In this document: in pieces, positions 32,685-43,907 of the stretch
Layout: the number at the start of each line of letters is the position of its first letter
How positions within the stretch are numbered: position 1 is the stretch's first letter
Source of the DNA: Stenocarpella maydis
Lineage: Eukaryota; Ascomycota; Sordariomycetes; Diaporthales; Diaporthaceae
Assembly: GCA_002270565.1 (NCBI GenBank)
Contig: NQMI01000017.1
Location: forward strand, 134,150 to 198,149
DNA length: 64,000 bases
Direction: 5' to 3'
Translations under genes and position numbers: made by a program
Notes under the pieces: generated by a model
Told to the model about the DNA's origin: nothing
Databases searched by the model: none
The model's input: only the letters and a program-made list of their open reading frames with translations

Positions 32685-34227
32685 ATGGCTGAGAATTCTT
32701 TGACACTCAACTCCGAGGACGCTTCCTCTCCGATCACGTGGATGATGGCCGCCATGACACCCGCAACACCAACCAGCATGAGCTTCGAAGCTCCAAACCG
32801 TACGAGCGCCGTCAGACCTCCGCTCGGAATCACCTCAAACTTCGATAACCCGCCGGATGCTGGACACGATATTACGTTTATCGTCTCCATTGTCAGCTCT
32901 GTTGTGATATTCAGTCTTTCCTTGGTGCGAGTCTATGTCAAAACCACCATTCTCCGACAGATCACGTCAGAAGACGGTAGGTCTTTGCAATCACCCACCG
33001 ATCCACCGAGTGCCTGAGCGATCAGCACGAGCTGATCAGACATTTGCCGCCAGTGACTTTTTTAATTGCGTTTGTGTGTCCTGAGACGTCGCCGAAGAGC
33101 TAACACGGATAGGTTGTGTTGACAAGAGTGTCGCAGGTGTTAATGGTAGCATTCCTTGTAGCGACGCACATCAGTGAGTGAGCCCATTTGCGATGGAAAC
33201 TACTCCCGGGTGTTATCGCATCTGACGAGAAAACAAACACAAGTGCTAGCTAATGTAGCGGGCCATCATGCCTGGGATCTCACCAAAGAGCAGTATGGAG
33301 CGATCATGAAGGTTTGTGGCTCAGCCCGGGTAACATTAGAGCTTGCCCATGCTGGCCGCTACGAGAAGCAGAAACCCATACTAACTTGGAGTGGAGTGGC
33401 TTTATATCACAAGTGTTTTCTATTGCCCGGCCGCTTACTTCATCAAGGCGACCCTTTTACTTCTGACGTCGAGGGTATTTGCCGTCTATGACGGGATGGC
33501 CAAAGCGATCAAATTTTTCATCGTGATACTTGCGATTGCATATATACCCATACAATTCGTCAAAATGTTCGTGTGTATTCCGGTTGAGTCATTCTGGGAC
33601 GGCAACATCAAGCCGACGAGGTGCCTCAACCAGACAAAGGCATTCATTTGCGACCTCTCCCTCGCCATACTGACGGATGCCGTCATCCTCGTCGTCCCCA
33701 TCATGTTGACGTGGCGCCTCACTATTTCCCTGGGCGAGAAGCTCAAAATTGCGGCGATCCTCGGCACGGGAGGCGTCGCGCTGGGAGTAACCATATTTAG
33801 GATGTACCTCCTGTCCAACTACTCGGTCACGGATGATGTTACATCGCAGTATGTCTACTTGAATGTTACGGTGTGAGTCTTGCCAGCTACCGTTTTTGCT
33901 CAGACCTTGAGCATCGTTGTCGTCTGACACGCCCGCAGGATTGCGGAGCTCACTATAGGGTTTATATGCGCATCTGTGCCATCCTGCAACATCTTGCTGG
34001 GGCACATGAAATCAGCCAGAAGGCGGCGCCAAGAGGCAACGCCCGTGAGCATTGAAGAGGATGGCCAATGGAGAGCCAGCAAGCACTGGTGGGACAATTG
34101 GGTCACAGCTGAGAGGCGGACTACACTTGATTGGTGGAGTGAATTGCGTAATGGGGGGCAGGCTGACCGTTCCATAACGACCCGAGAGAGCCATGCCACT
34201 ATGAGTCAAACTTTGGCGCACCACTAA
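32685..34227 (+). CDS. PTH11-like rhodopsin-domain membrane protein
   Basis: Proposed five exons: 32685-32976 (or to 32980), about 33127-33173, 33250-33311, 33397-33872 and 33939-34227. Joins 2-3, 3-4 and 4-5 close in phase. The first join is unsettled: the strong donor GTAGGT gives the wrong phase, while GTCTTT at 32981 with an acceptor at 33126 fits. Transmembrane segments are visible (FIVSIVSSVVIFSLSLV; VLMVAFLVATHI; FFIVILAIAYIPIQFV; LAILTDAVILVVPIMLTW; LKIAAILGTGGVALGVTIF; IAELTIGFICASVP), consistent with a seven-helix bundle. HHAWDLT and the Cys-containing loop FVCIPVESFWD are typical of fungal PTH11/CFEM-less rhodopsin-domain proteins. The cytosolic tail is basic (SARRRRQEA). PTH11 relatives sense surfaces or small molecules in plant-associated fungi; this one's ligand is unknown. 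Confidence 0.8.
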
Positions 34228-35571
34228 CATGTTGGCTACATTAATACAAGCAATATCTACCAGGATGACACGCGGGGATGAAGAGTCGCCGACCATGCTG
34301 CCAAAGTCAACATGGAAAGTCACTAACTGGAAGAAACCGGGGCGAGAAACAAGCTTCCCAACGAAAATGCTCTTAATAAGCGTTTCGGACGGAGGGGCCC
34401 GCCAGAAAGCCAGGAAGGAGGCAGGCATGTGCCATCCCAACCACGAGTGCGGTGCGCATCCTAATCTTGCGAGCCCACTAGATGGCCCATACTCTCGTGT
34501 CGACGTCTTTCTTGGCAATACAATTTACCTGGGCAGAGCTCGCGTGGTAACTTAGGAAGACGCCGACACCAGCGGGATGATGCGGGTATGGTGTCGTGGC
34601 GGTAGACAGTGGTGATTTCTTCTCAGGTGAGGCTACATGGGGACTACTACACAAGTATATTTGAGATGTGATATGCCGGGCCGCTTGACAGACTCCGTCT
34701 ATTGTGGGCCCGAACATAACTGAAAGCCGTCGGGTAGGGGCCAGCATATCGACAGGAAGCAGGCTGATGTGGATGGCAGCGTCTGTGCTCTGCATAATTC
34801 GATTCCCTCCCCATCAAATTTTTCAAGTTATCGCCGGGTAGACTGTTCAGCTGGGGTCACGGCGAAGGATATCATAAACATATTAGTAGTCCTAAGGTCA
34901 AAATACTGGTACGCATTGTCTATCTGAGAAAACCGAAGCGTGTCCCGCATACACCCAGACTCGGAGAATCACAAAAAGCAAGTCTTTGATTCGGCTGACG
35001 GCGATGTGGTGTCCGTTAGCGGGACTTGGCAGGTCGTGATCAGACAACCTGGGAGTCTTGCCCCCCACCACCGTGTTCTCCACAGATCGTCATGGACGCA
35101 GACCTGCCGCCGTCTCCTGAGCCCCTGACGGCGACCATCTTCACCAGGGCCCAGCTGGCCCAGTATAACGTTGAGCCGCAGGTGTTCCTTCATCCAGATA
35201 TACCCACCGTTTCACCACCCAGCCTGGTCCCATGTTTATTGCCAAGCAAACACTTATGGCCCGCTTTCAATATCAACCTGGGCGTGACGCGAAGACTCAG
35301 AGGCTGCGATAGTTGCGGGGCGTGGTAGAACATCACAATGGCTATATAACTCCCCAGAGTCGGTTGTTGATCGGTGGATTGATCTCGTTTCCGACCCAGA
35401 CTCAACCACCGCCTTGCATCAGTATCTTTACACAGCTTCCCTCACTCACCCTCTGCATTGATTGCATTACACTTCGTTACCCGCAAGCCGGTCTCGTTAA
35501 ATCCTCTGAGAACCCCATCAAAGGTCAACTTCTTCCTCCCACAACATTGAGCCTTTGCCATCACATTCAAG
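34228..35571. other. Intergenic, no gene seen
   Basis: A GC-rich frame starting at ATG 35092 is protein-like for about 45 residues (MDADLPPSPEPLTATIFTRA) but then degenerates; it could be a gene relic. The rest shows nothing. The final 200 bases are the pyrimidine-rich leader of the AA9 gene. Confidence 0.4.
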
Positions 35572-36494
35572 ATGCACTCCCACGTCGCAGCTACCGTCCT
35601 TGCCGTCTCCACCGGCATCTCCATGGTCCAGGCCCACGGATACGTTGCCTCCTGGAACATTGGCGGCGTTGACTACAAGGGCTTCGACGAGCAGTACCAG
35701 ACCGATGCCTCGAAACTGGACGACTTCGTTGCCTGGTCCACCACCGCGTCTGATAACGGCTTTGTCGCCCCTGACGCCTACGCTGATGCCGATATCATCT
35801 GCCACCGCGGCGCCAAGAACGGTGTGCTCAACAATGCCACCGTCGCTGCTGGCGAGACTGTCACCGCCACCTGGAACACCTGGCCCGAGTCTCACCACGG
35901 CCCGGTCATTGACTATCTCGCCCCAGCCGACGACCCTACCACTGTCGACAAGACCTCTCTCAAGTTCATCAAGATTCAGGAGAAGGGCCTGGTCTCCGGC
36001 TCGAACCCTGGCACCTGGGGCAGCGATGAGATCATCAGCAACAACATGGCCCATGAGATTAAGATCCCGGCCAACATCAGGCCCGGCAAATACGTCCTGC
36101 GCCACGAGATCATTGCTCTGCACTCCGCTGGACAGGAAAACGGAGCCCAGAACTAGTGAGTTTCCCAGAGTGCACCGCATTACGAACTGTCAGCAGGTGA
36201 TTAACATATACCAGCCCCCAGTGTGTCAACATCCAGGTCACCGGCAGCGGCACCGAGCAGCCTGAGGGCACTCTGGGCACTGCCCTGTACAAGCCCACAG
36301 ATGAGGGCATTAAATTCAGCCTCTACACCGCCTTCGACTCCTACCCCGTGCCCGGCCCTCAGCTGGCTTTCTCCGGCGCCGCCTCCAAGCGCGAGGACTC
36401 CGCCCGCAAGCACCCCCGTGACTTCAAGAGCTTCGTCCAGGATGTCAATGACTTCTTCAGCGGCAGGAGCAGCAAGTCCGAGGAGTCTGACTAG
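35572..36494 (+). CDS. AA9 lytic polysaccharide monooxygenase
   Basis: Two exons, 35572-36155 and 36215-36494, with a 59-nt intron (GTGAGT...ACCAG); phases close to 287 residues. The signal peptide (residues 1-21) ends ...SMVQA, so the mature protein starts with His22, the copper-ligating N-terminal histidine of the histidine brace. H108 or H109 (WPESHHGPV) supplies the second ligand side chain. Cys78 and Cys198 can form the conserved disulfide, and Tyr195 (NGAQNYPQC across the splice) is the axial tyrosine. The YPVPGPQL motif near the end is also typical. Instead of a cellulose-binding module it has a charged tail of about 40 residues (from AASKRED to the stop). The enzyme oxidatively cleaves cellulose or related glucans outside the cell with copper and a peroxide or oxygen co-substrate. 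Confidence 0.92.
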
Positions 36495-36935
36495 ACCTAG
36501 ACCTAAGGTTTTGTGTGCGGGTTGGCGTCTGTGAGCCTGGCTTCGTGCTAGGTTCAGAGTTGTTGCTTGTGATTTCTTGTATACGCTTATTTCCTTAGGG
36601 ACAACTTGTTGGTATGCTGGCTCTGCTGGCCAAATTCAGGTGTATATATTGAGTTTGCATAGAGATTCCTAACTAGGTACACTAAGTTACGTGTTAGATG
36701 TACCCTCGTACCAACCGTTTTTGGCCTTACGGATATCTATTCTCAAGAAATATTAGGCGAGAAGAAAAGTGAATTGATAAGAGATGTTGAAAAATTTATT
36801 TATTGTTGCTTCGATATGCTACTGGAGTTGCTGTACTGCCTGCGTATCCCCCACTAGGCCAACGACATATATGAACCGTACAGCAGCTGGGTTAGGTAGA
36901 TAGGGATAAATCCCTGCCTCTCTTGTTTGATAGCC

Positions 36936-38233
36936 TTACCTTCGGCCGCCATTTCCACTGCCGTTTCCAGCACTCGCGGCAGCTTTCCTTGCTGCAGCCT
37001 GCCTTGCTGCAGCCTCATCCGCCAGCTTTTCACTCAACTTCCTCAACATGAGATTCTTCTTCTGATCCTCCTTGATCTTGGCCGTTAGCTCAGCATTGGT
37101 GGGTATCCGTGGCTCAATCAGGGCAGCGACGCCAGTTTTGGTGTTGTTGAAGATCGCGTTGAGATAAAGCATGTCGCTCACGCCATCTATCAGGCCCTTT
37201 TCAGCCAGGAAATCTTTGAGGCCCTCAACGATACCCGGATATCTTGTACAGTCAGCATCGGATCTTCGCGCGGCTTGCACGAAAGCGATAGCCAGTCCCA
37301 CCCAAGCGAGGCAGCCCATCTCGCTGGCCATGGCCGCCGGCTGCCGCCACTCTATAGTACCGGTCTTCAGATGGTCCTGATCCAGGTTCATGAAGTTCCA
37401 AGCGAAGTACCTGATGTCTTCGTTCATAAGCACGACCAAGTCCTCAATGCTGCTGCAAGCTTGGATGAGCTTAATACAGTCAGCCACAGTCTCGCCCTTG
37501 AATCTTTTGACGTTGTTACTTTGGGTTTTGGCCCACCAACTCCCATTCCGGTGAGGTGGGAGCAAGGCAGCCATTGCGCGTTCGAATTGGATTATTGCTC
37601 TGCATATTTCCTTGAGCTCTGGCAGGGTCCAATATTTGCCGTAAGGAGAAATGTGGACTTGGAAGCCACAGCTTTGGTTCCCGTGGAACTCGCACAGGGT
37701 GCCCAGCCCGTCGAATAATCCATTGATCTCCTCACGCCAATCCTTTGAAGAGTTAAAAGCCATGATAGGTGAAACAAGTTCAATCGGATCTGGTGGCAGA
37801 TCAGTTTGTGACTCCCAGGCAGTGGTTCAGGGAAAGTCGAATCAGTCATTTAAAGATGCGAGGATCCCACGCGAAGATCTCTCGTCGTTTTTGCAACATA
37901 ACTGGAGGGGGGCGTGCGTTGTAGAACAAATTACTTACATAAACCCGGCTTACGTCCCTTGATGGTTGAATCTTCGGTCATGATCCAAGTGCTATACATA
38001 GGACCTGCGTAGGGAAGGTCTTCGAAGTTCGGGTAAAGAAGCGAGGGACCGCGCCTGTCCTCTGGGATTCTGCGGTACAAGTCGCAGATAACCCTGGAAA
38101 CCTCTAAAGTTTTGGACCACGGTTCGTTCCCAGGTGGAGATGGAGCATGGAGTAGAGATATAAGTGTCTCTATCTCGCATCCCACTCTCAGCTCACTGCC
38201 TTTTATCTGCAACAACTTCGATGAACTGGCCAT
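36936..38233 (-). CDS. Putative amidoligase (Amidoligase_2 family)
   Basis: Two exons, 38233-37939 and 37789-36936, joined by a 149-nt intron (GTAAGT...ACCAG); phases close to 382 residues. Family landmarks in order: RVGCEIETL (about residues 15-25), STWIMTEDSTI (about 80-92), PIELVSPIM at the splice, SCGFQVHIS, and FERAMAALLPPHRN. These correspond to the conserved Glu, Asp, Glu and His positions of the ATP-grasp-like glutamine-synthetase-related amidoligases, which form amide bonds between a carboxylate and an amine. The C-terminus ends in an Ala/Gly-rich basic tail. Fungal members are numerous but their substrates are unknown. Tail-to-tail with the AA9 gene, 440 bp apart. Confidence 0.8.
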
Positions 38234-39238
38234 GTTCAAATGTTGATAAAATCTGCTGTGGACTTCTTCTGGGAGTAATTTGCGAGGCCTTGAGAACAGA
38301 TGTGGTGCAGATAATGAGTGGTGAGACTAGAGGTAATGCTGATATTGAAATAAAAGGAAAACGGTGGAAAAGGTTCTGTACCGATTGATTTCTTAAGTAG
38401 TCAATGTTGATGAGGTCTAAGTATCAGGAAATACTCCACTCAGATCTGAATTGGAAGTGCCTTCTTATATCACGACAGTACTCACCAGAGTCCGGGTTCA
38501 GAAGGCTTTTTCGTTCAGATGTAGTTCCATTGCGCCGCGGAAGTGAGGCGATTCTACGCCACAAGGCTGCATGTGTTGAGGCCAACCTGGAAGCCAGGAG
38601 TCAACCAGGTGGCGTGAAAAATGGCCAACGGCCGCAGCATTGCCCGGTATGTCCCTTCGACTTGATTTCCCGCCTTGAAATTTCTACATATACTAACTGG
38701 TGATGGATGGTAAAAGTACCTAGGTGCCTACTTAGTACATTGCTTTGCCACTGGTAGACATACTCAGCAAGGCGGCCGACCAGGAGCCGGCCCAGTATTG
38801 CATTGTAGTCTCGCTTGTGTAATACACCTTGATTTAGTGGATGCGAATGGTCCTTGAGGTGTGGGTCGTAGTCTCTATATATACTTATGTTGGTGCGATA
38901 ATAGGCGACCGCCAATATACATAGGTGCATTCAACACTAGGCCCCCAGTACCGGCCACCAACAAACACATCCAACCAAATAATAAGACCCCTCAGTGGCC
39001 CGCTGACTAACACTCACTCTAGTGCTGTGGCTCAAAAGAGTCAGCTAGGAAATGGAGTGCCGCCTGGTTGCCTGCATGTCCAATCCTACAACTCTTGACA
39101 GCAGTAAACGTATAGAACTTGCTTCAACGGTCCAACTTCCAGATCGGGACATCTAGAATCAGCCAGCATAACTGAAAACGCTTATATCAATTGCCTGACA
39201 TCAATCAAGGCAACGAGTGCCTCTACGTTCTCAACAAA
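38234..39238. other. Intergenic, no gene seen
   Basis: Divergent promoter region between the amidoligase and the gamma-glutamylcyclotransferase-like gene. No conserved element recognised. Confidence 0.4.
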
Positions 39239-39913
39239 ATGGAACCCGACAAGCACTTGCCCCAGACTGATCGTGGCACAGACGTTGCGAATCCAGATGA
39301 TGAGAATCCAGCCATCCCGACAGAGACACCTCCAGAAGAATTCGAAGCGCCCAAAGAAAACCCGCGTGGCTTTGCTGCGTCGTACGCGGCCTATCTCAAG
39401 GACCAACGTCAGAACCCGGACGTCGACATCCTGGAGGAGAGGATACGCAAGAGTAACGAGCGCCAGGCGTTAAAGAACAAACTACGTGAGAGGAAGGAGA
39501 CATATTTCTTCTACGGAACCCTGATGGATCCAGGCATCGCCCAAAAGATCCTCAGCCTCGAGGCCCCACCTGCCATGAGACCAGCAGTCCTCATAAATCG
39601 CGGCCACCTCAAGATGTGGGGTCCCTACCCTGCGTTTGTTGCGGATAACCCGAGGGTTGAGGTGAAAGGGATGGCATGCGAAATCGAGGGAGCTGCGGGG
39701 AAGGACCGGCTTGCGGCGTATGAGGGCCACAAGTATGCTGAGAAACTGTGTCAGATTCATTTCCTCGGAGAGAATGGTAACAAGGTCACTGATGAGGGCG
39801 TTTTCGGTGTGGTGTTTGCATGGGTTGGTGGTGAGGACGAATTGGACGATGGTACATTCGACCTGGAGGCATACAAAGCAGCCAAGGCACAACTGGACGC
39901 TGCTGAGAAGTAG
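39239..39913 (+). CDS. Gamma-glutamylcyclotransferase-like (AIG2-like) protein
   Basis: Single exon, ATG at 39239, 224 residues. Residues 1-85 are polar and probably disordered, with a charged helix (NERQALKNKLRERKE). From about residue 88 the GGCT/AIG2-like fold begins: TYFFYGTLMDPGIAQKIL is the YGTLM substrate-binding loop, and RLAAYEGHKYAEKLCQIHF carries the catalytic-type Glu followed by Tyr. The C-terminus is a short amphipathic helix. Relatives split gamma-glutamyl-amines or -peptides to 5-oxoproline, but many fungal members are uncharacterised. The polar N-terminal extension is longer than in plant AIG2. Confidence 0.8.
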   Translation: MEPDKHLPQTDRGTDVANPDDENPAIPTETPPEEFEAPKENPRGFAASYAAYLKDQRQNPDVDILEERIRKSNERQALKNKLRERKETYFFYGTLMDPGIAQKILSLEAPPAMRPAVLINRGHLKMWGPYPAFVADNPRVEVKGMACEIEGAAGKDRLAAYEGHKYAEKLCQIHFLGENGNKVTDEGVFGVVFAWVGGEDELDDGTFDLEAYKAAKAQLDAAEK

Positions 39914-41907
39914 TCACAATTCCTTGTACCCTACACTATCCAGCAGCCTGGCTGCTGTAAGTTACTCCGTTGCACTGTGCCTTGCCCTGAACGATGGGTT
40001 GGATACAAAAACAAGTGGTGCAAAGGTACTCTAGGCCCTTTAATGCGGCCACTTCTGGGTACCTCTGGAGGCCTTTGAATGCCTTTTCCTTTAGTGGCTT
40101 ACCTATCAGATGACGTACCTAAAACTTTCTCACAAATCTTAATACTGAAATGGAGACACTTGATGACTTCGGCATAGAGCCAGCGGCGGGGGTGAACGCA
40201 GCGACTTGGCAGCTCACTAAGTAAGTAGCCGAGCAAATAAACCCATCCCCAAGTCCTATGTCGCGAGTATACACATTCAAAGCTACATGTTGATGCGGCA
40301 AGGCTTATGTGGGTGAAAGAGCGGCATACTCAAGTTGGACGATGAAGAAATGAGGTGTCTTGTACTGAGAGCAGCCACAGTGGAAGCCACTGAATGTCCC
40401 CTGTCACCCAGTTAAGCCACTGCTTGCTTGCTTATAGCATACCCACAGGTCTCAGCAATGTACCCACCTTTGACTTGTATAGTTGGGTTGCCAAAAGAGG
40501 GTGTTCAACGTCGAAGAAAGGGTATCCAAGCCAGTTTAAGAGCCCATTATTGAGGAGTCAAGAATTGTGCACGCAGTTTAATACTCGACGTGTACTGCGA
40601 GTGCCAGCTGATGCCATTCCAAAACTAGCAATGTACTTGGACAAGACAAGCCACATTCTCACATTTGGAGATGACCTGAGGGAGAGCATCCTGGGCAGCA
40701 CTGAGCCCTACAGCGGCAGCAAAATCTATACAAGTTGTCCCTTGCATGAGAGGAACGCTGGTAGCGAGTTTGAAACATGGTGGGTTACTCGTCGGGAAAC
40801 ACAACGGAGATAGGCAGCCACAAGCAGCCAGGAAGCCCCGTCAGAAGTAGTCGGCGTTAACGAGACCTCCCGACTCGGATGATCCGAGGACGGGCTCACC
40901 CGCAGGGTCGCCCGTGGCTATGCGGACGTAGTCACCAGCCGCCCTAGAAGCTCCTGGAAGCCCCCCTTTGGCTGGGACAACTGGCCAAACTGAAGAAGCG
41001 TTTTAGTGGCAGTGACCTGTTTGGCCACTGCTCAGTCGAGGCCCGGCCATCAGACCGCCCGGCTTACATGTCCGACAGTTAGCTCCAGCTCCCTCGGCCG
41101 AACTTGTGATGGTTCACCGCACCTTTGTGGCCGGGAGCGGCTTCCCATGAGATCCACTGCTTTCGTGGCGGCGTGTTCCATTTCACCCCCCTTTTCTGAC
41201 CTCGGGCCTCTTTGAAGACAATATAAGGCCAGGAGGTGGGCCGCTCAGAGCTGTTCTCAATGCCATCCTCACATGCAACATTCTCACACGACCTGGGCGC
41301 ATTCCTCAGGCCGTATAGTCACAGGCCACAGTACTTGTGCGCGCGCCACTTTTCAACCATCGGGCAGTCGTTGTTTTTATTTTGCAGGGGGGGGGGGGAA
41401 CCTGAGGCCCAAGAGTCACAACCGGAACCCTCATTTTGATTACTCCCTGACCGCCCTGTGTGGCTGATTCGTTTCTCTGGGGCAACACCAAGGATGGCAG
41501 TGCAGGCGCCGATGTGTGATCTCCTCCAGAGCTTCCAGGTATGGTCAGACCTGGACGAGGCAAACCCGGGACACGTCAGCGCAGGCAGCGGCACAGGAAC
41601 ACGACAAGACGGCGGTGGGACACGAATAGATGACGCGTCGAGCAAGACGAGGCGGTCGGACCCGAGCACAGAGGACGGCTCCAACATGTTGCTTCGGCTC
41701 TTGCTGCCGGCGCCCAAGCACAAGTCACAATGATCGATCGATACGCATTCCAAGTCAGTCCCCGCTTCGTGCGAGTGATTATATCACCAGGCGGGGCAGG
41801 CTACAACACCAGCAAAATACTCTCTTCTCTATCGAGAGTGGGCAGTGGTGCCGTCGCACCCCCCTCAATACATCAGTTTGGACCCACAGGACATACCGAA
41901 TCCCGAC
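39914..41907. other. Intergenic, no gene seen
   Basis: Open frames are short and lack coding bias. A G-run lies at about 41387-41398. Nothing else distinct. Confidence 0.4.
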
Positions 41908-42483
41908 TCACATGGAGCCCGCTGCCATGTCACTCTCGGGCCACCCAGGCGTCCGCCGGTAATTCTGCGTCAGCCCCGCGATCTTCCACTTCCTCGTGCC
42001 GCCCGGCGGCCCCCCCTCGCCAGGCGCCTCGGTCTTGGCCAGTGTGTAGACCATCGTCCCGTAGTGGTGCAGCACGCCGTCGAACGTGACGCGGAAGGGG
42101 CTCCACGCCGCGGCGAAGAGCGCCTCGACCTTGACGTCCGTGGCCCCCAGGTCCGGGGACTCGTGCAGCACCGGCCCCGGCGGCTGGCCCTTCCTGCGCC
42201 TCTCGGCGTCGTCGAGCAGCTTGACGAACTGCTCGATCGTGGTGCGCGTCACCACCGTCAGCTTCTCGTCATTGCCGCTGTTGCCGTGTGTGCCGTCCGC
42301 CCCCGGCTGCTCCGCGTCCGCCGGCAGGGGAGGGTCCTGGCGGATGATTGTGAGGTTGGCCGCGGGGAGGAAGTGCGACTTGAGGGCCTTTGTGTCTGCT
42401 GCGTTGATGGAGTCAAAGAAGGCCTGGATCAGGGCCTTGATGGCCCTGGTGTCTTCGAATACCTGCGGGTCAATGGCTGTCAT
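41908..42483 (-). CDS. SnoaL/NTF2-like protein
   Basis: Single exon of 191 residues from ATG 42483. It opens with a helix typical of NTF2-like folds (DTRAIKALIQAFFDSINAAD) followed by a strand with LTIIRQDPPLP, a region of helix (TRTTIEQFVKLLDDAE), then strands VKVEALFAAAWSPFRVTF and a final KWKIAGLTQNYR strand, the usual end of a SnoaL-like barrel. About 25 residues of Gly/Pro-rich insertions (QPGADGTHGN) are unusual. Such small proteins are often polyketide cyclases or dehydratases or merely bind ligands; nothing nearby suggests a biosynthetic cluster. Function unknown. Confidence 0.7.
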   Translation of the reverse strand: MTAIDPQVFEDTRAIKALIQAFFDSINAADTKALKSHFLPAANLTIIRQDPPLPADAEQPGADGTHGNSGNDEKLTVVTRTTIEQFVKLLDDAERRRKGQPPGPVLHESPDLGATDVKVEALFAAAWSPFRVTFDGVLHHYGTMVYTLAKTEAPGEGGPPGGTRKWKIAGLTQNYRRTPGWPESDMAAGSM

Positions 42484-43907
42484 GGTGTATGGTAGTTGTG
42501 ATGCTGGATTCTCTGAGGACCGGGGATGAGGAGGTGGTTTTGGGGAAGCGTTACGCCATCGAGGGATCCATTCTCCCTAATAAACTCGCCTCGGCAATCA
42601 TTGAATCTCCGAACCCGAGCATTCCTCGCTCTGGCAAACAAAACTGTACAACAAGGAGCGTGTCTGTGTTTTGTCCGAGACGTCGCAGCCAAAATGTATC
42701 CCAGCTTGCCTGTGCTGACGAGAATTCCATGGGCGGTAAACATCTAATGTGGATGGCTCTGAATATCTGCGGTATACAACAAATTCTCTCTGTATTTATT
42801 AGTACGCCGACATCACTCTGGCACGAGCAGCCCAGCCCGATTACGTGAGCTCTAGCAGTCCACACAATGGAAACCATTCTCCTGACCCCCATGTCTTTAG
42901 TATGTCCCGGTTCAAGGCCTGTCCTCACCGTTGCAGGGAACGTCGTCGAGCTCAAGCCATCGTTGACGAGACGCCGGATTTAGAAGCGTGTTGTCTCAAA
43001 AATAGTCGATTAATTCTGCTAATCTACCCACAGCCGCACACATGCAGCAAACTCAGAAAACATTTGAACCAAACACGCGGCAGCAGGACATAGCATGCAA
43101 CTTCCTCGCACGCTCAGCGGCAGAGGCATTCCCTTCGGCTTCTCAATTCCCTTACAGATCGGTTGGGTCCAAGACGGGATTGGCCTTGATGGCCCTCACA
43201 AAGCAAAACGCCGCCTCCTAAATCCTTGCCGCATGCACATCTCAGCTTAGCCAGTCAACACGCCCTAGGTTGTCACTGCGTCGACAATCCTGGCTGTACT
43301 GGCCCTTGTTCGCTCGGCTGTGGTGGTGGTGGCGCATTTTAACTGAGTGCAATAATATTTGTATTTGATCGATCGGGTATGATGACCTCTCTTGGATCTC
43401 TGGTTTTCTCCAGTCCGTAACTTCCTGGACGCCGTTCCAAATGCTCCCTATGATTTGGTTGATAACAGAGGGAATTGGGGTAACTGTAGATGGACCTCTG
43501 AAGGCCTCAAAAGTGATGAAAAGGGGTCCGAGTTCTTTCGTCCCGGACAGAGGAATTGTGTGAGGAAGGGTCGGAAACATATGGAAAGTCGACCAATGTG
43601 ATATCAGCAGTCGACGGCGGGGGTTGAGAATATTTGGTCAGAGCGAGTTCCAGTGCCTGGAACGGCTGATCCCCTCAGCTGGCAAAGAAATAAAAAATCA
43701 CTCTAATGGTAAAGTGATGATCAAATGTCAAGAAAACTACAAGGCCCTAGAATTCCATGTCGTCGTGAACGGCAATCCCGACACCGGCCTTGCCAGCTTG
43801 TATCGAAACTACTATGTCATTAATGCTCGTAACCCGCACCTCGTTGCCAGGGACTAAAAGAGAGTTAGCTTGTTTGTCTGCACGCAGCGCCGGCCCGTGG
43901 GTTGTCC
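42484..43907. other. Intergenic, no gene seen
   Basis: Between two minus-strand genes; no plausible coding frame. The right part is the 3' flank of the FLC gene. Confidence 0.4.

Noticed and set aside
35092..35328. Possible start of an acetyltransferase-like gene
   Set aside because: Only the first 45 residues look coding and no continuing exon was found; noted in the intergenic entry only.
35518..36180. 220-codon minus-strand frame opposite the AA9 gene
   Set aside because: Antisense shadow of exon 1 of a clear AA9 enzyme.
40394..40813. 139-codon plus-strand frame
   Set aside because: Slightly protein-like but no motif, no leader and no conserved pattern recognised; not supported enough to list as a gene.
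41845..42495. 216-codon plus-strand frame opposite the SnoaL-like gene
   Set aside because: Arg/Pro/Val-rich antisense frame typical of high third-position GC; no family resemblance.
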